Positions 26,874-36,364 of a stretch of 64,000 nucleotides of DNA are shown in pieces. The stretch is from Glycomyces terrestris. Its GTDB lineage: Bacteria; Actinomycetota; Actinomycetes; Mycobacteriales; Micromonosporaceae. Position numbers and translations under genes: made by a program. The notes under the pieces were generated by a model. That model worked only from the letters and a program-made list of their open reading frames with translations, was not told where the DNA came from and ran no database searches. Within the stretch, counting starts at the first letter, position 1. Every line of letters begins with the position of its first letter. The stretch spans positions 62,001 through 126,000 of the forward strand of contig NZ_RSEB01000008.1 of assembly GCF_003933745.1 (NCBI RefSeq), given 5' to 3'.

Positions 26874-26890
26874 AAATATCATGGAATGCG

Positions 26891-28153
26891 ATGTCTCCGG
26901 TCCTCCTCGGCCAGCTGCGCCACACGTTCAGAGCCCTCGCCTACCCCGCCTTCCGGGTGTACGCCACCGGGCAGCTCGTCGGCACCCTCGCATTCTGGCT
27001 CCAGACCACCGCCGTCTCCTGGCTCGTGCTCGAGCTCTCCGGGAACTCCGGGACCGCCCTCGGCTGGACCCTCGCGCTCCAGTTCGGCCCCTACCTCCTC
27101 TTCGGACTCCACGGCGGCAAGATCGCCGACAGCTTCGACAAGCGCCGCGTCCTCCTCCTGTGCTCCCTCGGCTCCGCCGCCGTCACCGCCGGGCTCGGGG
27201 CCGTCGTGCACACCGGGCACATCGAACTGTGGATGGTCTACGTCGGCATGGCCGCGTTCGGCTCGGTCTCGGTCATCGAAGGCCCGGCGCGGCAGGCGTT
27301 CTACTCCGAGATCGTCGACCTCGAGGCGCTCCCCAACGCCGTCGGCCTCGGCAGCGCCATCTTCAACACCAGCCGCATCGCCGGCCCCGCGCTCGCCGGG
27401 GTCCTCATCGCCGTGACCTCGACCGGCACCGTCATCATCACGTGCGCCGTCCTCGCCCTCGGCCCGGCCGTCGCCTGCGCGGTCCTGCTGCGCCGCAGCC
27501 TCTCCAACCCGGTGCGCCGCCGCGAGGACGCCGGCGGGATCCGCGAGGCCCTGCGCTACACCGCCGCCCGGCCCGACATCATCGCCGTGCTCGTCGTCTC
27601 GCTCCTGGTCTCCGGCTTCACCTTCAACTTCGCGCTGACGCTCTCGGTGCTGGCCCGCACCGAGTTCGAGACCGGCGCCGACTCCTACGGCCTGCTCCTG
27701 ACCGCGCTCGCGGTCGGCGCGCTCGCCGGGTCGCTCGCCTCCGGCCGCCGCTCGGGCCGCCCGACGCTGAACACGATGCTGCTGTCCTCGGCGCTGCTCG
27801 GCGCCGGCACCCTGGTCGTCGGCCTCGCCCCGACCCTGTGGTCGGCCATGATCCTCCTGGCGCCCACCGGTTTCGCGATGGTCTACTACGCGCAGGCCGC
27901 GAACCAGCGGGTCCAGATGGGCGTGCGGGCCGACTACCGCGGCCGCGTGCTGAGCCTGTACATGCTCGTCTTCCTCGGCTCGACCGCCGTGTTCGCGCCG
28001 GTGGTCGGCTGGGTCATGGAGGAGTTCGGGGCCCGCTCGGGCCTGTGGCTCGGCGGGGTCGTCGCCGTCGCCACGCCCGCGGCCGTCGCGCTCGCCAAGC
28101 GGGCGCAGATCCGCCGCCGCGCGACCGCGCTCACCGGCAAGGCCATGCCCTAG
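26891..28153 (+). CDS. MFS exporter (EntS-like MFS_3 group)
   Basis: A 420-residue integral membrane protein with about 12 helices. The loop LHGGKIADSFDKRRVLLLC between helices 2 and 3 is the MFS motif A, and QTTAVSWLVLELSG is typical of MFS_3 transporters such as enterobactin exporter EntS and related drug pumps. Substrate cannot be told from sequence. ATG 26891 follows a modest GGAA; an ATG ten bases earlier is out of frame. A TetR-type palindrome at 26856-26873 suggests repression by an unlinked regulator. It is transcribed alone. Confidence 0.88.
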   Translation: MSPVLLGQLRHTFRALAYPAFRVYATGQLVGTLAFWLQTTAVSWLVLELSGNSGTALGWTLALQFGPYLLFGLHGGKIADSFDKRRVLLLCSLGSAAVTAGLGAVVHTGHIELWMVYVGMAAFGSVSVIEGPARQAFYSEIVDLEALPNAVGLGSAIFNTSRIAGPALAGVLIAVTSTGTVIITCAVLALGPAVACAVLLRRSLSNPVRRREDAGGIREALRYTAARPDIIAVLVVSLLVSGFTFNFALTLSVLARTEFETGADSYGLLLTALAVGALAGSLASGRRSGRPTLNTMLLSSALLGAGTLVVGLAPTLWSAMILLAPTGFAMVYYAQAANQRVQMGVRADYRGRVLSLYMLVFLGSTAVFAPVVGWVMEEFGARSGLWLGGVVAVATPAAVALAKRAQIRRRATALTGKAMP

Positions 28154-28492
28154 TGGCGGGCCGGCCGTAGGCTGGGGGCAGCCCCGGAAACGCCGTCCCC
28201 TCCGATATCCGTTAATCCCAAAGGGTGAACCGGAACCGAACGCGGGCATCAGCAGGTTGCCCGACTTCTCCGCAATCGCCCCGAACCTCCTGCGACTCTG
28301 CCGTCCCACGAGTGCACATAGGCGTTACTTCGACGAAATTACTGTCTCGTCCAATGGGATTTCACTGAATGAACGTCAGGGGCAGCTGCGAGGATAGGCA
28401 CATCGTGACAGCCCTCGACCACGTCGCGTCGACACACCACTCGCCGCAGGCGCGGGTCACCGATCCCGAGTAGAGCCCCTGGAGGGAATCCA
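28154..28492. other. Intergenic region MFS / thpR
   Basis: 339 bases with no gene I accept. GACGA and TCGTC half-sites flank ~10 bases near 28330-28350. A GTG-initiated 22-codon frame (28405-28473) precedes the thpR ribosome site but shows no codon signature. Function of the region is unknown. Confidence 0.5.
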
Positions 28493-29146
28493 GTGAGTGC
28501 CTCCGCCACAGCGACCGCACCGGTCGCACCCCAGGTACGGACCGAGCGCCTGTTCGCCGCGCTCCCCCTTCCCGACAACGCCGTCGCCGATCTCGCCGAA
28601 GTCGTCTCCGACCTCAACATCGCGCGCCGCGGCGCCCCGAGCCGCCCCGGCGCCGCCGGGCGCAGCGGCCGCCTGGTCCGCTCCGAGAACTGGCACCTCA
28701 CGCTCGCCTTCCTCGGCGAGGTCCCCGAATCGCGCTGCGCCGAGACCGCCGAGGTCATCGCCGCGGCCGCCCGCGAGGCCGCGCCGATGCGGCTCTGCGT
28801 CTCGGGCGGCGGGCGCTTCGGGCGCGGCCGCTACTCGGTGGTGTACGCCGGGCTCGACGGCGACGTCGCGGCCCTGGTGGACCTCGTCCACAGCATCCGC
28901 GCCGGCCTCCTCGCCGGGAACCTCCCGGTCGACCAGAAGCAGTACCGCCCGCACGTGACCCTCGCCCGCCCCGGCGACCGCGTCACGAACCAGCAGGCGG
29001 CCCAGGACCTGCTCACGCTCCGCCGCTACTACGGCCCCAGCTGGACCGCGGGCGAGCTCGTCCTCTACCGGTCCGACTTCGGCAAGGGCCCCGTCGGCGC
29101 CCAGCCCAAGTACACGCCGGTCGCCTCGGCCCCGCTCGGCGGCTGA
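28493..29146 (+). CDS. thpR: RNA 2',3'-cyclic phosphodiesterase
   Basis: A 217-residue 2H phosphoesterase. The two catalytic HxTx motifs are HLTL (His68) and HVTL (His154). The family opens a 2',3'-cyclic phosphate to a 2'-phosphate in RNA and was first described as a 2'-5' RNA ligase. The N-terminal ~18 residues are an Ala/Thr/Val-rich extension. Start GTG 28493 has GGAGGG seven bases upstream. It stands alone between the MFS gene and copy A of the dispersed element. Confidence 0.93.
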   Translation: MSASATATAPVAPQVRTERLFAALPLPDNAVADLAEVVSDLNIARRGAPSRPGAAGRSGRLVRSENWHLTLAFLGEVPESRCAETAEVIAAAAREAAPMRLCVSGGGRFGRGRYSVVYAGLDGDVAALVDLVHSIRAGLLAGNLPVDQKQYRPHVTLARPGDRVTNQQAAQDLLTLRRYYGPSWTAGELVLYRSDFGKGPVGAQPKYTPVASAPLGG

Positions 29147-29230
29147 CCCCCGACTGCGACAGCCCGCGGCCACTCCCACTGCCACGGGCTGTCGTCCCCT
29201 GCCCGAGAAACGGCCCCGGCGCCCGGGCCG

Positions 29231-29273
29231 TGTCGCACCCCCGTGGCAGGGTTGTCACCGGGGGCCCAGCGGT
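29231..29273 (+). repeat. Copy A of the dispersed ~43-bp element
   Basis: GTGTCGCAC, eight bases, CAGGGT, TGTCACC, then GGGGGCCCAGCG. It points toward the gene at 29368, 95 bases away. Confidence 0.8.
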
Positions 29274-29367
29274 CCGATCGCCATAGCTCCTGCCCTCAAG
29301 GGAGAAACCCGCTCGCGATCTGTCCGAAAGCCAGGATCGCGCCGCCGGTGACCGGTAGAAAGAGGGC

Positions 29368-31287
29368 ATGTCCCACAACACCTTCGGCGCCGGCCGCCTC
29401 CGCACCGACGCGGGCTCCCCGCACGCGACCGAGACCGGGCGCCCGCTCGCCCGCGTCTTCCTCCGCGCCGCCGGGATCACCGCCCTCGCGTGCTGGGCCG
29501 TCCTCCTCGTCTGGGCGTCGTTCGGGACGGGCGCGAGCTCCGGGTCCTCCGGCGTGTGGATGATCATCGGCACCGTCGCCTCCGTGCTCATCGCCGCCGC
29601 CGTCATCACCACCGCCGCCTCCCGCACCGGCCTGCGCATCATCCTCACCGCACTCTGCACCGCCGTCTTCTCCGCCGCCGCCGGCTGGGCCGTCTACTCC
29701 TCCATGCCCGAAGCCGGCCCCGGCCAGTTCATCACCCACCGCGCCGGCGTCGCCGCCCTCGCCTACGGCTTCGGCGTCCTCGGCGGCGGCCTCCTCGCCC
29801 TCTCCGAATTCGTCGTCGAGGGCTACGCCGGCGGCCGCACCCGCCCCCCGAAGGCCATGCGCCGCAAGGTCGGCGTGTTCGCCGTCGCCGTCGTCGTCCT
29901 CCTCGCCGCCGTCCTCGCCCCCGCCATGCAGCGCTGGGCCGAACTCGCCAACCAGGACGTGCACGTCGGCGACGCGGCCGCCGCCGAAGCCGGCACCGAC
30001 GACCTCGCCGCCCTCGCCGGCGTCGAGCGCTTCACCGACACCCCCTACGGCCTCCTGCGCACCGACCACCCCACCGAACCCACCCCGCAGGCCGTCACCA
30101 TGCTCGACCCCGCCACCGGCGCCGCCGTCTGGTACCACCGCCGCTGGAACTGGCTCGCCTCCCAGACCCCCGTCCTCTCCCACGCCCAGGACCTCGTCGC
30201 CCTCACCGGCCCCCGCGCCGACAACCGCGGCGACTTCCAGACCCGCGTCCTGCGCACCCGCGACGGCGGCGAGGTCGCCACCGCCCGCTTCGACGGCTCG
30301 CCCGGGACCCTCCTCGCCCTCGCCGACGACCGCCTCCTCTACGCCGAGGACGGCAGCGAGGTCTTCCGCGTCTACGACTTCGGCGGCGGCCTCCTCTGGG
30401 ACGCCGAGATGCCGCCCGGCTGCGAAGGCACCGCCGCCCAGGTCGCCGGCGACCGCGTCGTCCTCCTCGCCGACTGCGTGCCCGCCCCCGACCGGACCGT
30501 CGCCCGCGACTACGTCCTCGCCTTCGACCTCGACGACGGCGACCCCGCCTGGGAGCAGGCCGTCGACGCCGCCGCCGAAGTCGTCCCCGAGTCCTTCCTC
30601 GTCTCCGGCGACACCGTCCTCATCGACAGCCGCGTCGAGCACCGCGTCACCGACGGGCCCTTCTCCGCCCGCCGCTTCGAGCACCTCCTCATCGCCTACG
30701 GCGTCGAGGACGGCGAGAAGCGCTGGCACATGCGCGACCAGTCCTTCGGCTCCACGAACTCCTCCGCGTGCGGCGGGACGCTCCACCTCTCCCAGCCCAC
30801 CGACGCGCCCGCCACCGGCGTCGCCGCCGGCGGCGGCGAGGCCCGGGCCGACGCGCCCCTGGGCGAGCGCCGCACCGTCCAGATCATCGAGTGCTACACC
30901 GCGCACGACCGCGAAGGCTCCTGGCTCGGCGTCATGGCCTACGACGCCGGCACCGGCCAGCGCCTCTACGAAGGCCAGGTGCGCCTCGGCTACACGCCGC
31001 TCGACCCCGAGGTCGCCCGCGGCTGGGGCACGGTCCTGCCCGACAACCGGGCCCTGCTCGCCGCCGACCTGTCGCTCGACCCGACGCTCCCCGACTGCCG
31101 CCTCTACCAGGTCGACGGCGGCCAGGTGCGGGAGATCGCGCTCCCGGGCACGGCGGCCGAGGGCGAGGAGGCCGCCCCGGTCCCCGCGAACTGGTGCCAC
31201 GACGCGCAGCTCAGCGCCGTCGGCTCCGGCGGGGCCGTCAGCTACGTGAACGCCGAGGGGACCCGCAACATCGCCGTCGTCGAATGA
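29368..31287 (+). CDS. Membrane protein with C-terminal PQQ-like beta-propeller
   Basis: A 639-residue protein. About five helices fill residues 28-190 (for example AAGITALACWAVLLVWASF, VGVFAVAVVVLLAAVLAPAM). The remainder is a beta-rich exported domain with PQQ-like repeat marks such as LDPATGAAVWYHR, RTRDGGEVATARFD, LDDGDPAWEQAVD and AYDAGTGQRLYEG. Several cysteines (GCEGT, DCVPA, CGGTL, ECYTA, DCRLY, WCHD) suggest disulfides outside the cell. Propellers of this sort serve as binding scaffolds; a dehydrogenase is unlikely because PQQ ligands are not apparent. AGAGGG precedes the ATG. Function is not assigned. Confidence 0.85.
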   Translation: MSHNTFGAGRLRTDAGSPHATETGRPLARVFLRAAGITALACWAVLLVWASFGTGASSGSSGVWMIIGTVASVLIAAAVITTAASRTGLRIILTALCTAVFSAAAGWAVYSSMPEAGPGQFITHRAGVAALAYGFGVLGGGLLALSEFVVEGYAGGRTRPPKAMRRKVGVFAVAVVVLLAAVLAPAMQRWAELANQDVHVGDAAAAEAGTDDLAALAGVERFTDTPYGLLRTDHPTEPTPQAVTMLDPATGAAVWYHRRWNWLASQTPVLSHAQDLVALTGPRADNRGDFQTRVLRTRDGGEVATARFDGSPGTLLALADDRLLYAEDGSEVFRVYDFGGGLLWDAEMPPGCEGTAAQVAGDRVVLLADCVPAPDRTVARDYVLAFDLDDGDPAWEQAVDAAAEVVPESFLVSGDTVLIDSRVEHRVTDGPFSARRFEHLLIAYGVEDGEKRWHMRDQSFGSTNSSACGGTLHLSQPTDAPATGVAAGGGEARADAPLGERRTVQIIECYTAHDREGSWLGVMAYDAGTGQRLYEGQVRLGYTPLDPEVARGWGTVLPDNRALLAADLSLDPTLPDCRLYQVDGGQVREIALPGTAAEGEEAAPVPANWCHDAQLSAVGSGGAVSYVNAEGTRNIAVVE

Positions 31288-31325
31288 CGCCCGGGACGCG
31301 GCGCGGCCGCCGGTGAGCGGCCGGC

Positions 31326-31385
31326 GCGCTCGACCGTGCCCTCGACGGTGCGCTCGACTGTGCGCTTGACGATGCCCTCGACGGT
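31326..31385. repeat. Five 12-bp tandem repeats upstream of glmS
   Basis: Units GCGCTCGACCGT, GCCCTCGACGGT, GCGCTCGACTGT, GCGCTTGACGAT and GCCCTCGACGGT lie head to tail between the 29368 gene and glmS. No gene lies there. Confidence 0.8.
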
Positions 31386-31483
31386 GCGTGGCCACGCGGT
31401 GAACGTGGAGTGAACCCCGTCAATGATCAAATGGTGTGATCGATTCCCGCGGCTCCGCGCATGAGTGATGCGCGAAACTGCGG

Positions 31484-31489
31484 TAGGGT
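31484..31489 (+). promoter_or_regulatory. -10 hexamer TAGGGT, leaderless start of glmS
   Basis: TAGGGT, seven bases, then ATG 31497. No glmS ribozyme is present upstream, and this spacing leaves no room for one. Confidence 0.55.
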
Positions 31490-31496
31490 GGCTCGC

Positions 31497-33347
31497 ATGT
31501 GTGGAATCGTTGGATACGTCGGCCGCCGCAGCGCCGTCGACGTCGTGCTCGACGGCCTGCGCCGTCTCGAATACCGCGGCTACGACTCGGCGGGCATCGC
31601 GCTCGTCTCGGCCGACGGCCGCATCGAGGTCGACAAGCGCGCCGGCAAGCTCGCGAACCTCGAGGCGGCCCTCGCCGAGCACCCGCTCCCCGAGTCCACC
31701 TGCGGCATCGGGCACACCCGCTGGGCGACGCACGGCGTCCCCTCCGACCGCAACGCGCACCCCCACCGCTCCGCCGACGGCCGGATCTCCCTGATCCACA
31801 ACGGCATCATCGAGAACTTCGGGCAGCTGCGCGCCGAGCTCGAGGCGAACGGCGTCGAGTTCCTCTCCGACACCGACACCGAGGTCGCGGCCCACCTGCT
31901 CGGCCGCGAGTACGCCGTCGACGGGGACCTCACCGAGGCCATGACCCGGGTGTGCGCCCGCCTCGAAGGCGCGTTCACCCTCCTCGCGGTCGCCGCCGAC
32001 GACCCCGACACGGTCGTGGGCGCCCGCCGCAACTCCCCGCTCGTGGTCGGGCTCGGCGACGGCGAGTACTTCCTCGGCTCCGACGTGGCCGCGTTCATCT
32101 CCTACACGACCGAGGCCATCGAGCTCGGCCAGGACCAGATCGTGACCATCGACCGCGAGGGCGTGGCGGTGCGCGGCTTCGACGGGCAGGCGTCCGAGGG
32201 CAAGCCGTTCAGCGTCGACTGGGACATCGCGGCCGCCGAGAAGGGCGGCTACGACACGTTCATGGCCAAGGAGATCCACGAGCAGCCGCAGGCCGTGGCC
32301 GACACGCTCCGCGGGCGCATCGACGAGGCCGGGCAGATCGTCCTCGACGAGGTCCGCATGTCCGACCAGGACTTCCGGGACATCGACAAGGTGTTCATCG
32401 TGGCGTGCGGCACCTCGTACCACGCCGGCCTGGTCACCAAGTACGCGATCGAGCACTGGACGCGCATCCCGTGCGAGGTCGAGCTCGCGAGCGAGTTCCG
32501 CTACCGCGACCCCGTCCTCGACCGGTCGACGCTCGTCGTCGCGATCTCGCAGTCGGGCGAGACGATGGACACGCTCATGGCGGTGCGCCACGCGAAGGAC
32601 CAGAAGGCCCGCGTGCTCTCCATCTCGAACACCGTCGGGTCGACGATCCCGCGCGAGTCCGACGCGGTGCTCTACACGCGCGCCGGCATCGAGGTCGCCG
32701 TCGCGTCCACGAAGGCGTTCCTGACGCAGCTCGCCGCCTGCTACCTGGTGGGCCTGCACCTCGCGCAGGTGCGCGGCATCAAGTACGCCGACGAGGTCTC
32801 CGCGATCCTCGACGAGCTCGTGGCCGCGCCCGGCAAGATCGCCAAGGTCATCGAGAACCTCGACCCGGTCCGCGAGATGGCCCGCGAGAGCGCCGGCAGC
32901 GACCGCGTCCTGTTCATCGGCCGCCACGTCGGCTACCCGGTGGCCCTCGAGGGCGCGCTCAAGCTCAAGGAGCTCGCGTACCTGCACGCCGAGGGCTTCG
33001 CCGCCGGCGAGCTCAAGCACGGCCCGATCTCGCTCATCGAGGCCGGGACGCCGGTCATCGCGATCGTGCCGAGCCCGCGGGGCCGCTCGCTCCTGCACGA
33101 CAAGATCATCTCCAACATCCAGGAGGTCAAGGCCCGCGGCGCGAAGGTGATCGCGGTGTGCGAGGAGGGCGACAAGATCACGGCCGCGCACGCCGACCTG
33201 GTCATCGAGACGCCCGCGTCGCCGACGCTCCTGGCGCCGCTGCTGACGGCCGTCCCGCTCCAGGAGTTCGCGGCCGAGCTCGCCACGGCCCTGGGCCGCG
33301 ACATCGACCAGCCGCGCAACCTCGCCAAGTCCGTCACCGTGGAGTAG
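31497..33347 (+). CDS. glmS: Glutamine-fructose-6-phosphate aminotransferase (isomerizing)
   Basis: A 616-residue cytoplasmic enzyme making glucosamine-6-phosphate for peptidoglycan. The start must be ATG 31497, since Cys2 of MCGIVGYVG becomes the N-terminal nucleophile of the glutaminase domain (~1-220, with GIGHTRWATHG and HNGIIENF). Two SIS domains follow (VACGTSYHAG, SQSGETMDT, STKAFLTQL; then LEGALKLKELAYLHAEGFAAGELKHGP) and the end is DQPRNLAKSVTVE. An upstream in-frame ATG at 31461 is rejected on the Cys2 rule. A near-perfect terminator follows. Confidence 0.98.
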   Translation: MCGIVGYVGRRSAVDVVLDGLRRLEYRGYDSAGIALVSADGRIEVDKRAGKLANLEAALAEHPLPESTCGIGHTRWATHGVPSDRNAHPHRSADGRISLIHNGIIENFGQLRAELEANGVEFLSDTDTEVAAHLLGREYAVDGDLTEAMTRVCARLEGAFTLLAVAADDPDTVVGARRNSPLVVGLGDGEYFLGSDVAAFISYTTEAIELGQDQIVTIDREGVAVRGFDGQASEGKPFSVDWDIAAAEKGGYDTFMAKEIHEQPQAVADTLRGRIDEAGQIVLDEVRMSDQDFRDIDKVFIVACGTSYHAGLVTKYAIEHWTRIPCEVELASEFRYRDPVLDRSTLVVAISQSGETMDTLMAVRHAKDQKARVLSISNTVGSTIPRESDAVLYTRAGIEVAVASTKAFLTQLAACYLVGLHLAQVRGIKYADEVSAILDELVAAPGKIAKVIENLDPVREMARESAGSDRVLFIGRHVGYPVALEGALKLKELAYLHAEGFAAGELKHGPISLIEAGTPVIAIVPSPRGRSLLHDKIISNIQEVKARGAKVIAVCEEGDKITAAHADLVIETPASPTLLAPLLTAVPLQEFAAELATALGRDIDQPRNLAKSVTVE

Positions 33348-33372
33348 CCGCACGGACTCCATTGAGGACCGA

Positions 33373-33403
33373 GGGCGGCCGCATCCGATGCGGCCGCCCT
33401 TTT
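33373..33403 (+). terminator. glmS intrinsic terminator
   Basis: A perfect 12-bp stem (GGGCGGCCGCAT and complement) with a CCG loop is followed directly by TTTTCCCTT. Confidence 0.93.
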
Positions 33404-33507
33404 CCCTTGTGCCCCAACGGCTGTGCGGAAACCGGCGATCGGTTGCCCGCGAGATGGGGCGATATTCGACACTTCAGTGCGAAGTCGCGCAATGCGCCCG
33501 AACCGTT

Positions 33508-33513
33508 TAAACT
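33508..33513 (+). promoter_or_regulatory. -10 hexamer TAAACT, leaderless start of dacB
   Basis: TAAACT, six bases, then GTG 33520. Confidence 0.6.
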
Positions 33514-33519
33514 CGCGCT

Positions 33520-35088
33520 GTGAAAAAACGCACCCTCATCTCGAGCGCCGTGGCGGTCACCGCCGCCGGCGCCATCACCTTCGCGGGGACCGTGGTCGCC
33601 CAGGCGCAGGAGACGGGCAACGAGGCCCTCGCCGCCGCCATCGACGCGATCCTCCAGGACCCCAAGGTCATCGACTCCCAGGCGTCCATCGTCGTCAGGG
33701 ACGCCGCCACCGGCGAGGTCATCTACGACCACCACGGCAACCAGCGGGCCATCACCGCCTCCAGCCTCAAGCTCACCACCCTGGCCGGCGCGTTCGAGAC
33801 CCTCGGCGAGGACTACACGTTCACCACCGACGTCGTCGGCGACCGGCCCGTCGACGGCGTCGTCGCCGGTGACCTCTACCTGCGCGGCGACGGCGACCCG
33901 TCCATGCTCGCCGAGGACTACCAGGCGCTCGCCGCCGACCTCGCCGCCGCCGGCGTCTCCACCGTGGACGGTGACCTGGTGCTCGACGACACCGCGTTCG
34001 ACGCGGTCCGCCACGGCGACGAATGGGCCTGGGGCGACCTCCAGTACGGCTACGCCGCCGAGGTCTCCGCGCTCACCGTCGGCTCCGGCACGGACCACCT
34101 CTCCGGCTCCGTCCGCGTCTTCGTCAAGCCCGGCGCCACCGCCGGCTCCCCCGCCGTCGTCACCACCGTCCCCGCGACCGACTACGTCACCATCGTGAAC
34201 ACCGCCACGACCGGGACCTCCACGAACGTCTCGATCAACCGCGACGAGCACTCGAACACCATCCGCGTCTCAGGGACCGTCAAGTCCGGCACCACCGGCA
34301 CCTTCGGCACCCGCGCGGTCATCGACCCGACCGGCCTGGTCGGCGACGTGTTCGCGAGCGCGCTCGAGGCCGAGGGCATCACCCTCACCGGTGACGTGCG
34401 GCTGCACGAGGCCACCCCGCAGGGCGGCGAGACGCTCGCCTCGCACGCCTCCGCGCCGCTCTCGTCGCTCGCGGTCGACCTGATGAAGCCCTCGAACAAC
34501 CTCTACGGCGAGGCGCTGTTCAAGGCCGTGGGCCTCGCGAACACCGGCCAGGGCACCTACGCGTCCGGCAAGGCCGGCGTGTACGCCGCGATCGAGGAGT
34601 ACGGCGTGAACACCGGCCCGATCCGCCAGGTCGACGGCTCCGGCCTGTCCCGCTGGGACATGCTCACCCCCGACTCGCTCACCGACCTGCTCATCGGCGC
34701 CCAGTCCGCGCCGTGGTTCGCCGCCTACGAGGCGTCGCTGCCGGTCGCCTGCGTCGACGGCACCCTCGCGAGCCGGATGTGCGGGACCGAGGCGGCCGGG
34801 AACGTCAGGGCCAAGACCGGGTCGCTCACCTCCGTGTCGTCCCTCGTCGGGTACGCCACCGACGCCGACGGGCGCGAGGTCGTCTTCGCGATCCTGCTGA
34901 ACGACTACCTGACCAGCAACATCAAGGGCATCGAGGACCAGATCGCGGTCGCGATCGCCACGCACGGCGCCGACACCACCGAGTCCCAGATCGCGGCCTT
35001 CGCCGAGGAGGCCGAGGAGATCGCCGAGCCCGCCGCGGAGCAGCCCGCCGACCGGGAGTGCACCTGGTACGAGCCGAGCATCTGCTAG
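33520..35088 (+). CDS. dacB: D-Ala-D-Ala carboxypeptidase/endopeptidase (class C PBP, S13 family)
   Basis: A 522-residue exported penicillin-binding protein that trims peptidoglycan peptides. A signal peptide ending at VVAQAQE spans residues 1-30. The catalytic motifs are SSLK (Ser81/Lys84), SNN (Ser325) and KTG (Lys432), with the large S13 insertion domain between the first two. Two late cysteines (VACVDGTLASRMCGT) probably form a disulfide, and the acidic tail ends CTWYEPSIC. GTG 33520 is supported by the -10 spacing and the fit of the signal peptide. Confidence 0.96.
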   Translation: MKKRTLISSAVAVTAAGAITFAGTVVAQAQETGNEALAAAIDAILQDPKVIDSQASIVVRDAATGEVIYDHHGNQRAITASSLKLTTLAGAFETLGEDYTFTTDVVGDRPVDGVVAGDLYLRGDGDPSMLAEDYQALAADLAAAGVSTVDGDLVLDDTAFDAVRHGDEWAWGDLQYGYAAEVSALTVGSGTDHLSGSVRVFVKPGATAGSPAVVTTVPATDYVTIVNTATTGTSTNVSINRDEHSNTIRVSGTVKSGTTGTFGTRAVIDPTGLVGDVFASALEAEGITLTGDVRLHEATPQGGETLASHASAPLSSLAVDLMKPSNNLYGEALFKAVGLANTGQGTYASGKAGVYAAIEEYGVNTGPIRQVDGSGLSRWDMLTPDSLTDLLIGAQSAPWFAAYEASLPVACVDGTLASRMCGTEAAGNVRAKTGSLTSVSSLVGYATDADGREVVFAILLNDYLTSNIKGIEDQIAVAIATHGADTTESQIAAFAEEAEEIAEPAAEQPADRECTWYEPSIC

Positions 35089-35103
35089 GCCCCGCACCAT
35101 GAA

Positions 35104-35130
35104 GGGCCCGGCCGCGGTGCGGCCGGGCCC
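35104..35130. terminator. Bidirectional terminator between dacB and the DUF418 gene
   Basis: GGGCCCGGCCGC, a GGT loop and the exact complement form a 12-bp stem between two converging genes. Confidence 0.9.
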
Positions 35131-35140
35131 TGCCGCGTCC

Positions 35141-36319
35141 CTACGGCCGGCCGTAGGTGAGGCGGCGCAGCAGCACCTCGAACGGTCCGCGCATTCCGGC
35201 GCGGGCCATCCACGCCGCGAGCGCCACCGTCGCGGCCCACACGAGCACCGCGATCCCGGACGCCGCGGCGTCGCCCAGCGTCGCGCCGAGGTTCCCCGCG
35301 TACGGGACGAACAGCGCGGTGAACGCGACCGACTGGAGCAGGTAGCAGGTGAGCGACCGCTGCCCGCACGCCGCGAGGGCCCGCGTCAGCGGCCCCGCCG
35401 CGCCGACCGCGCCCCGGCCGCCGCGGGCCGCGGCGAGCGCCACGAGCGCGGCCAGGCCGAGCCCGGCGCCCAGGCCCGTGAGCGAGTGGAGCGTGTACGC
35501 GGCGACGGCGACCGGCGCCTCCGGGTGCCACAGCTGCGTGTCGGCGAGCATGAGCGGCAGGCCGCCGGCGACGCCGACGCCGATGCCGGCGAACGCGGTG
35601 CGCCGCAGCAGCGGCAGGTGCCGGGAGGGCTCGTCGAGGACGCGGCGGCGCGCGGCCCAGATGCCGACCGCGAACGCGGGCACGATGTCGACGACGTAGA
35701 ACGTCGGGGTGAGCGCCGCCCACACCGCGAAGCGCGCGAAGGCGGCCTCGACCGGGTCGGCCACCAGCGTCGGCGACGCGTTCTCGTGCCCGGCCGCCTC
35801 GGCCGCGAACCCGGCCGCCGCGACGACGAGGACGTGGAAGGCCAGGACGATCCCGGCCGTGCGGAGCAGGGTGCGGTCCTTCGCGGCCAGCAGGCCGGTG
35901 AAGACGAGGCCGATGAACCCGTACGCGGCGAGGATGTCGCCGAAGAACAGCAGCACCGCGTGCGCGGCGCCGAAGGCCAGGAGCCACCAGGAGCGGCGGC
36001 GCACCAGCCGCCGCGCCTGCGGCCAGTCGGCCCCGGCCGCGGTGCGGCGCTGGACGAGCCGGGCGAGCCCGTACCCGAACAGGCCGGCGAACATCGGCAG
36101 CGCGCGGCCGTCGACGAACAGGACCTGGAGCCCGGCGACGACGCGGTCGAGGACGGTGCCGTCCACGGCGTAGCCGCGGAAGCCCGTCGTCTCGTGCGCG
36201 AGGAACATGTGCGCGTGCGCGAGCGCGATGAACAGGAGCATCGCGCCCCTGGCCAGGTCGGGTGCGAGCGACCGCTCGGCGACGGGCGTGCCCATAATGG
36301 CGGGCGGGGAGAGTGACAT
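35141..36319 (-). CDS. DUF418 family membrane protein
   Basis: A 392-residue polytopic protein with ~10 helices. It has the DUF418 pattern: an N-terminal DLARGAMLLFIALAHAHMF, a mid-section and a C-terminal ARGGRGAVGAAGPLTRALAACGQRSLTCYLLQS. GxxSLTxYLxQS is the hallmark. The family is thought to be membrane transport- or acyltransfer-like, but its role is not established. I chose ATG 36319 with GGAG five bases before it; ATG 36295 is an alternative. It is divergent from a tetR gene with two matching operators between them, so it is very probably repressed by that regulator. Confidence 0.9.
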   Translation of the reverse strand: MSLSPPAIMGTPVAERSLAPDLARGAMLLFIALAHAHMFLAHETTGFRGYAVDGTVLDRVVAGLQVLFVDGRALPMFAGLFGYGLARLVQRRTAAGADWPQARRLVRRRSWWLLAFGAAHAVLLFFGDILAAYGFIGLVFTGLLAAKDRTLLRTAGIVLAFHVLVVAAAGFAAEAAGHENASPTLVADPVEAAFARFAVWAALTPTFYVVDIVPAFAVGIWAARRRVLDEPSRHLPLLRRTAFAGIGVGVAGGLPLMLADTQLWHPEAPVAVAAYTLHSLTGLGAGLGLAALVALAAARGGRGAVGAAGPLTRALAACGQRSLTCYLLQSVAFTALFVPYAGNLGATLGDAAASGIAVLVWAATVALAAWMARAGMRGPFEVLLRRLTYGRP

Positions 36320-36333
36320 CGCGACTCCACGAG

Positions 36334-36359
36334 TTTTAGGTACACGGCTGTATCTAAAA
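36334..36359. promoter_or_regulatory. TetR operator 1
   Basis: The inverted repeat AGGTACA-N4-TGTATCT is flanked by TTTT/AAAA. It lies 15 bases before the DUF418 start codon. Confidence 0.85.
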
Positions 36360-36364
36360 CGATA

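Noticed and set aside
28405..28473. 22-codon GTG frame before thpR as a leader peptide
   Set aside because: No enrichment of a regulatory codon, and no hairpin or proper -10 spacing.
31290..31497. glmS ribozyme
   Set aside because: No ribozyme core is visible and the likely transcription start is at the start codon.
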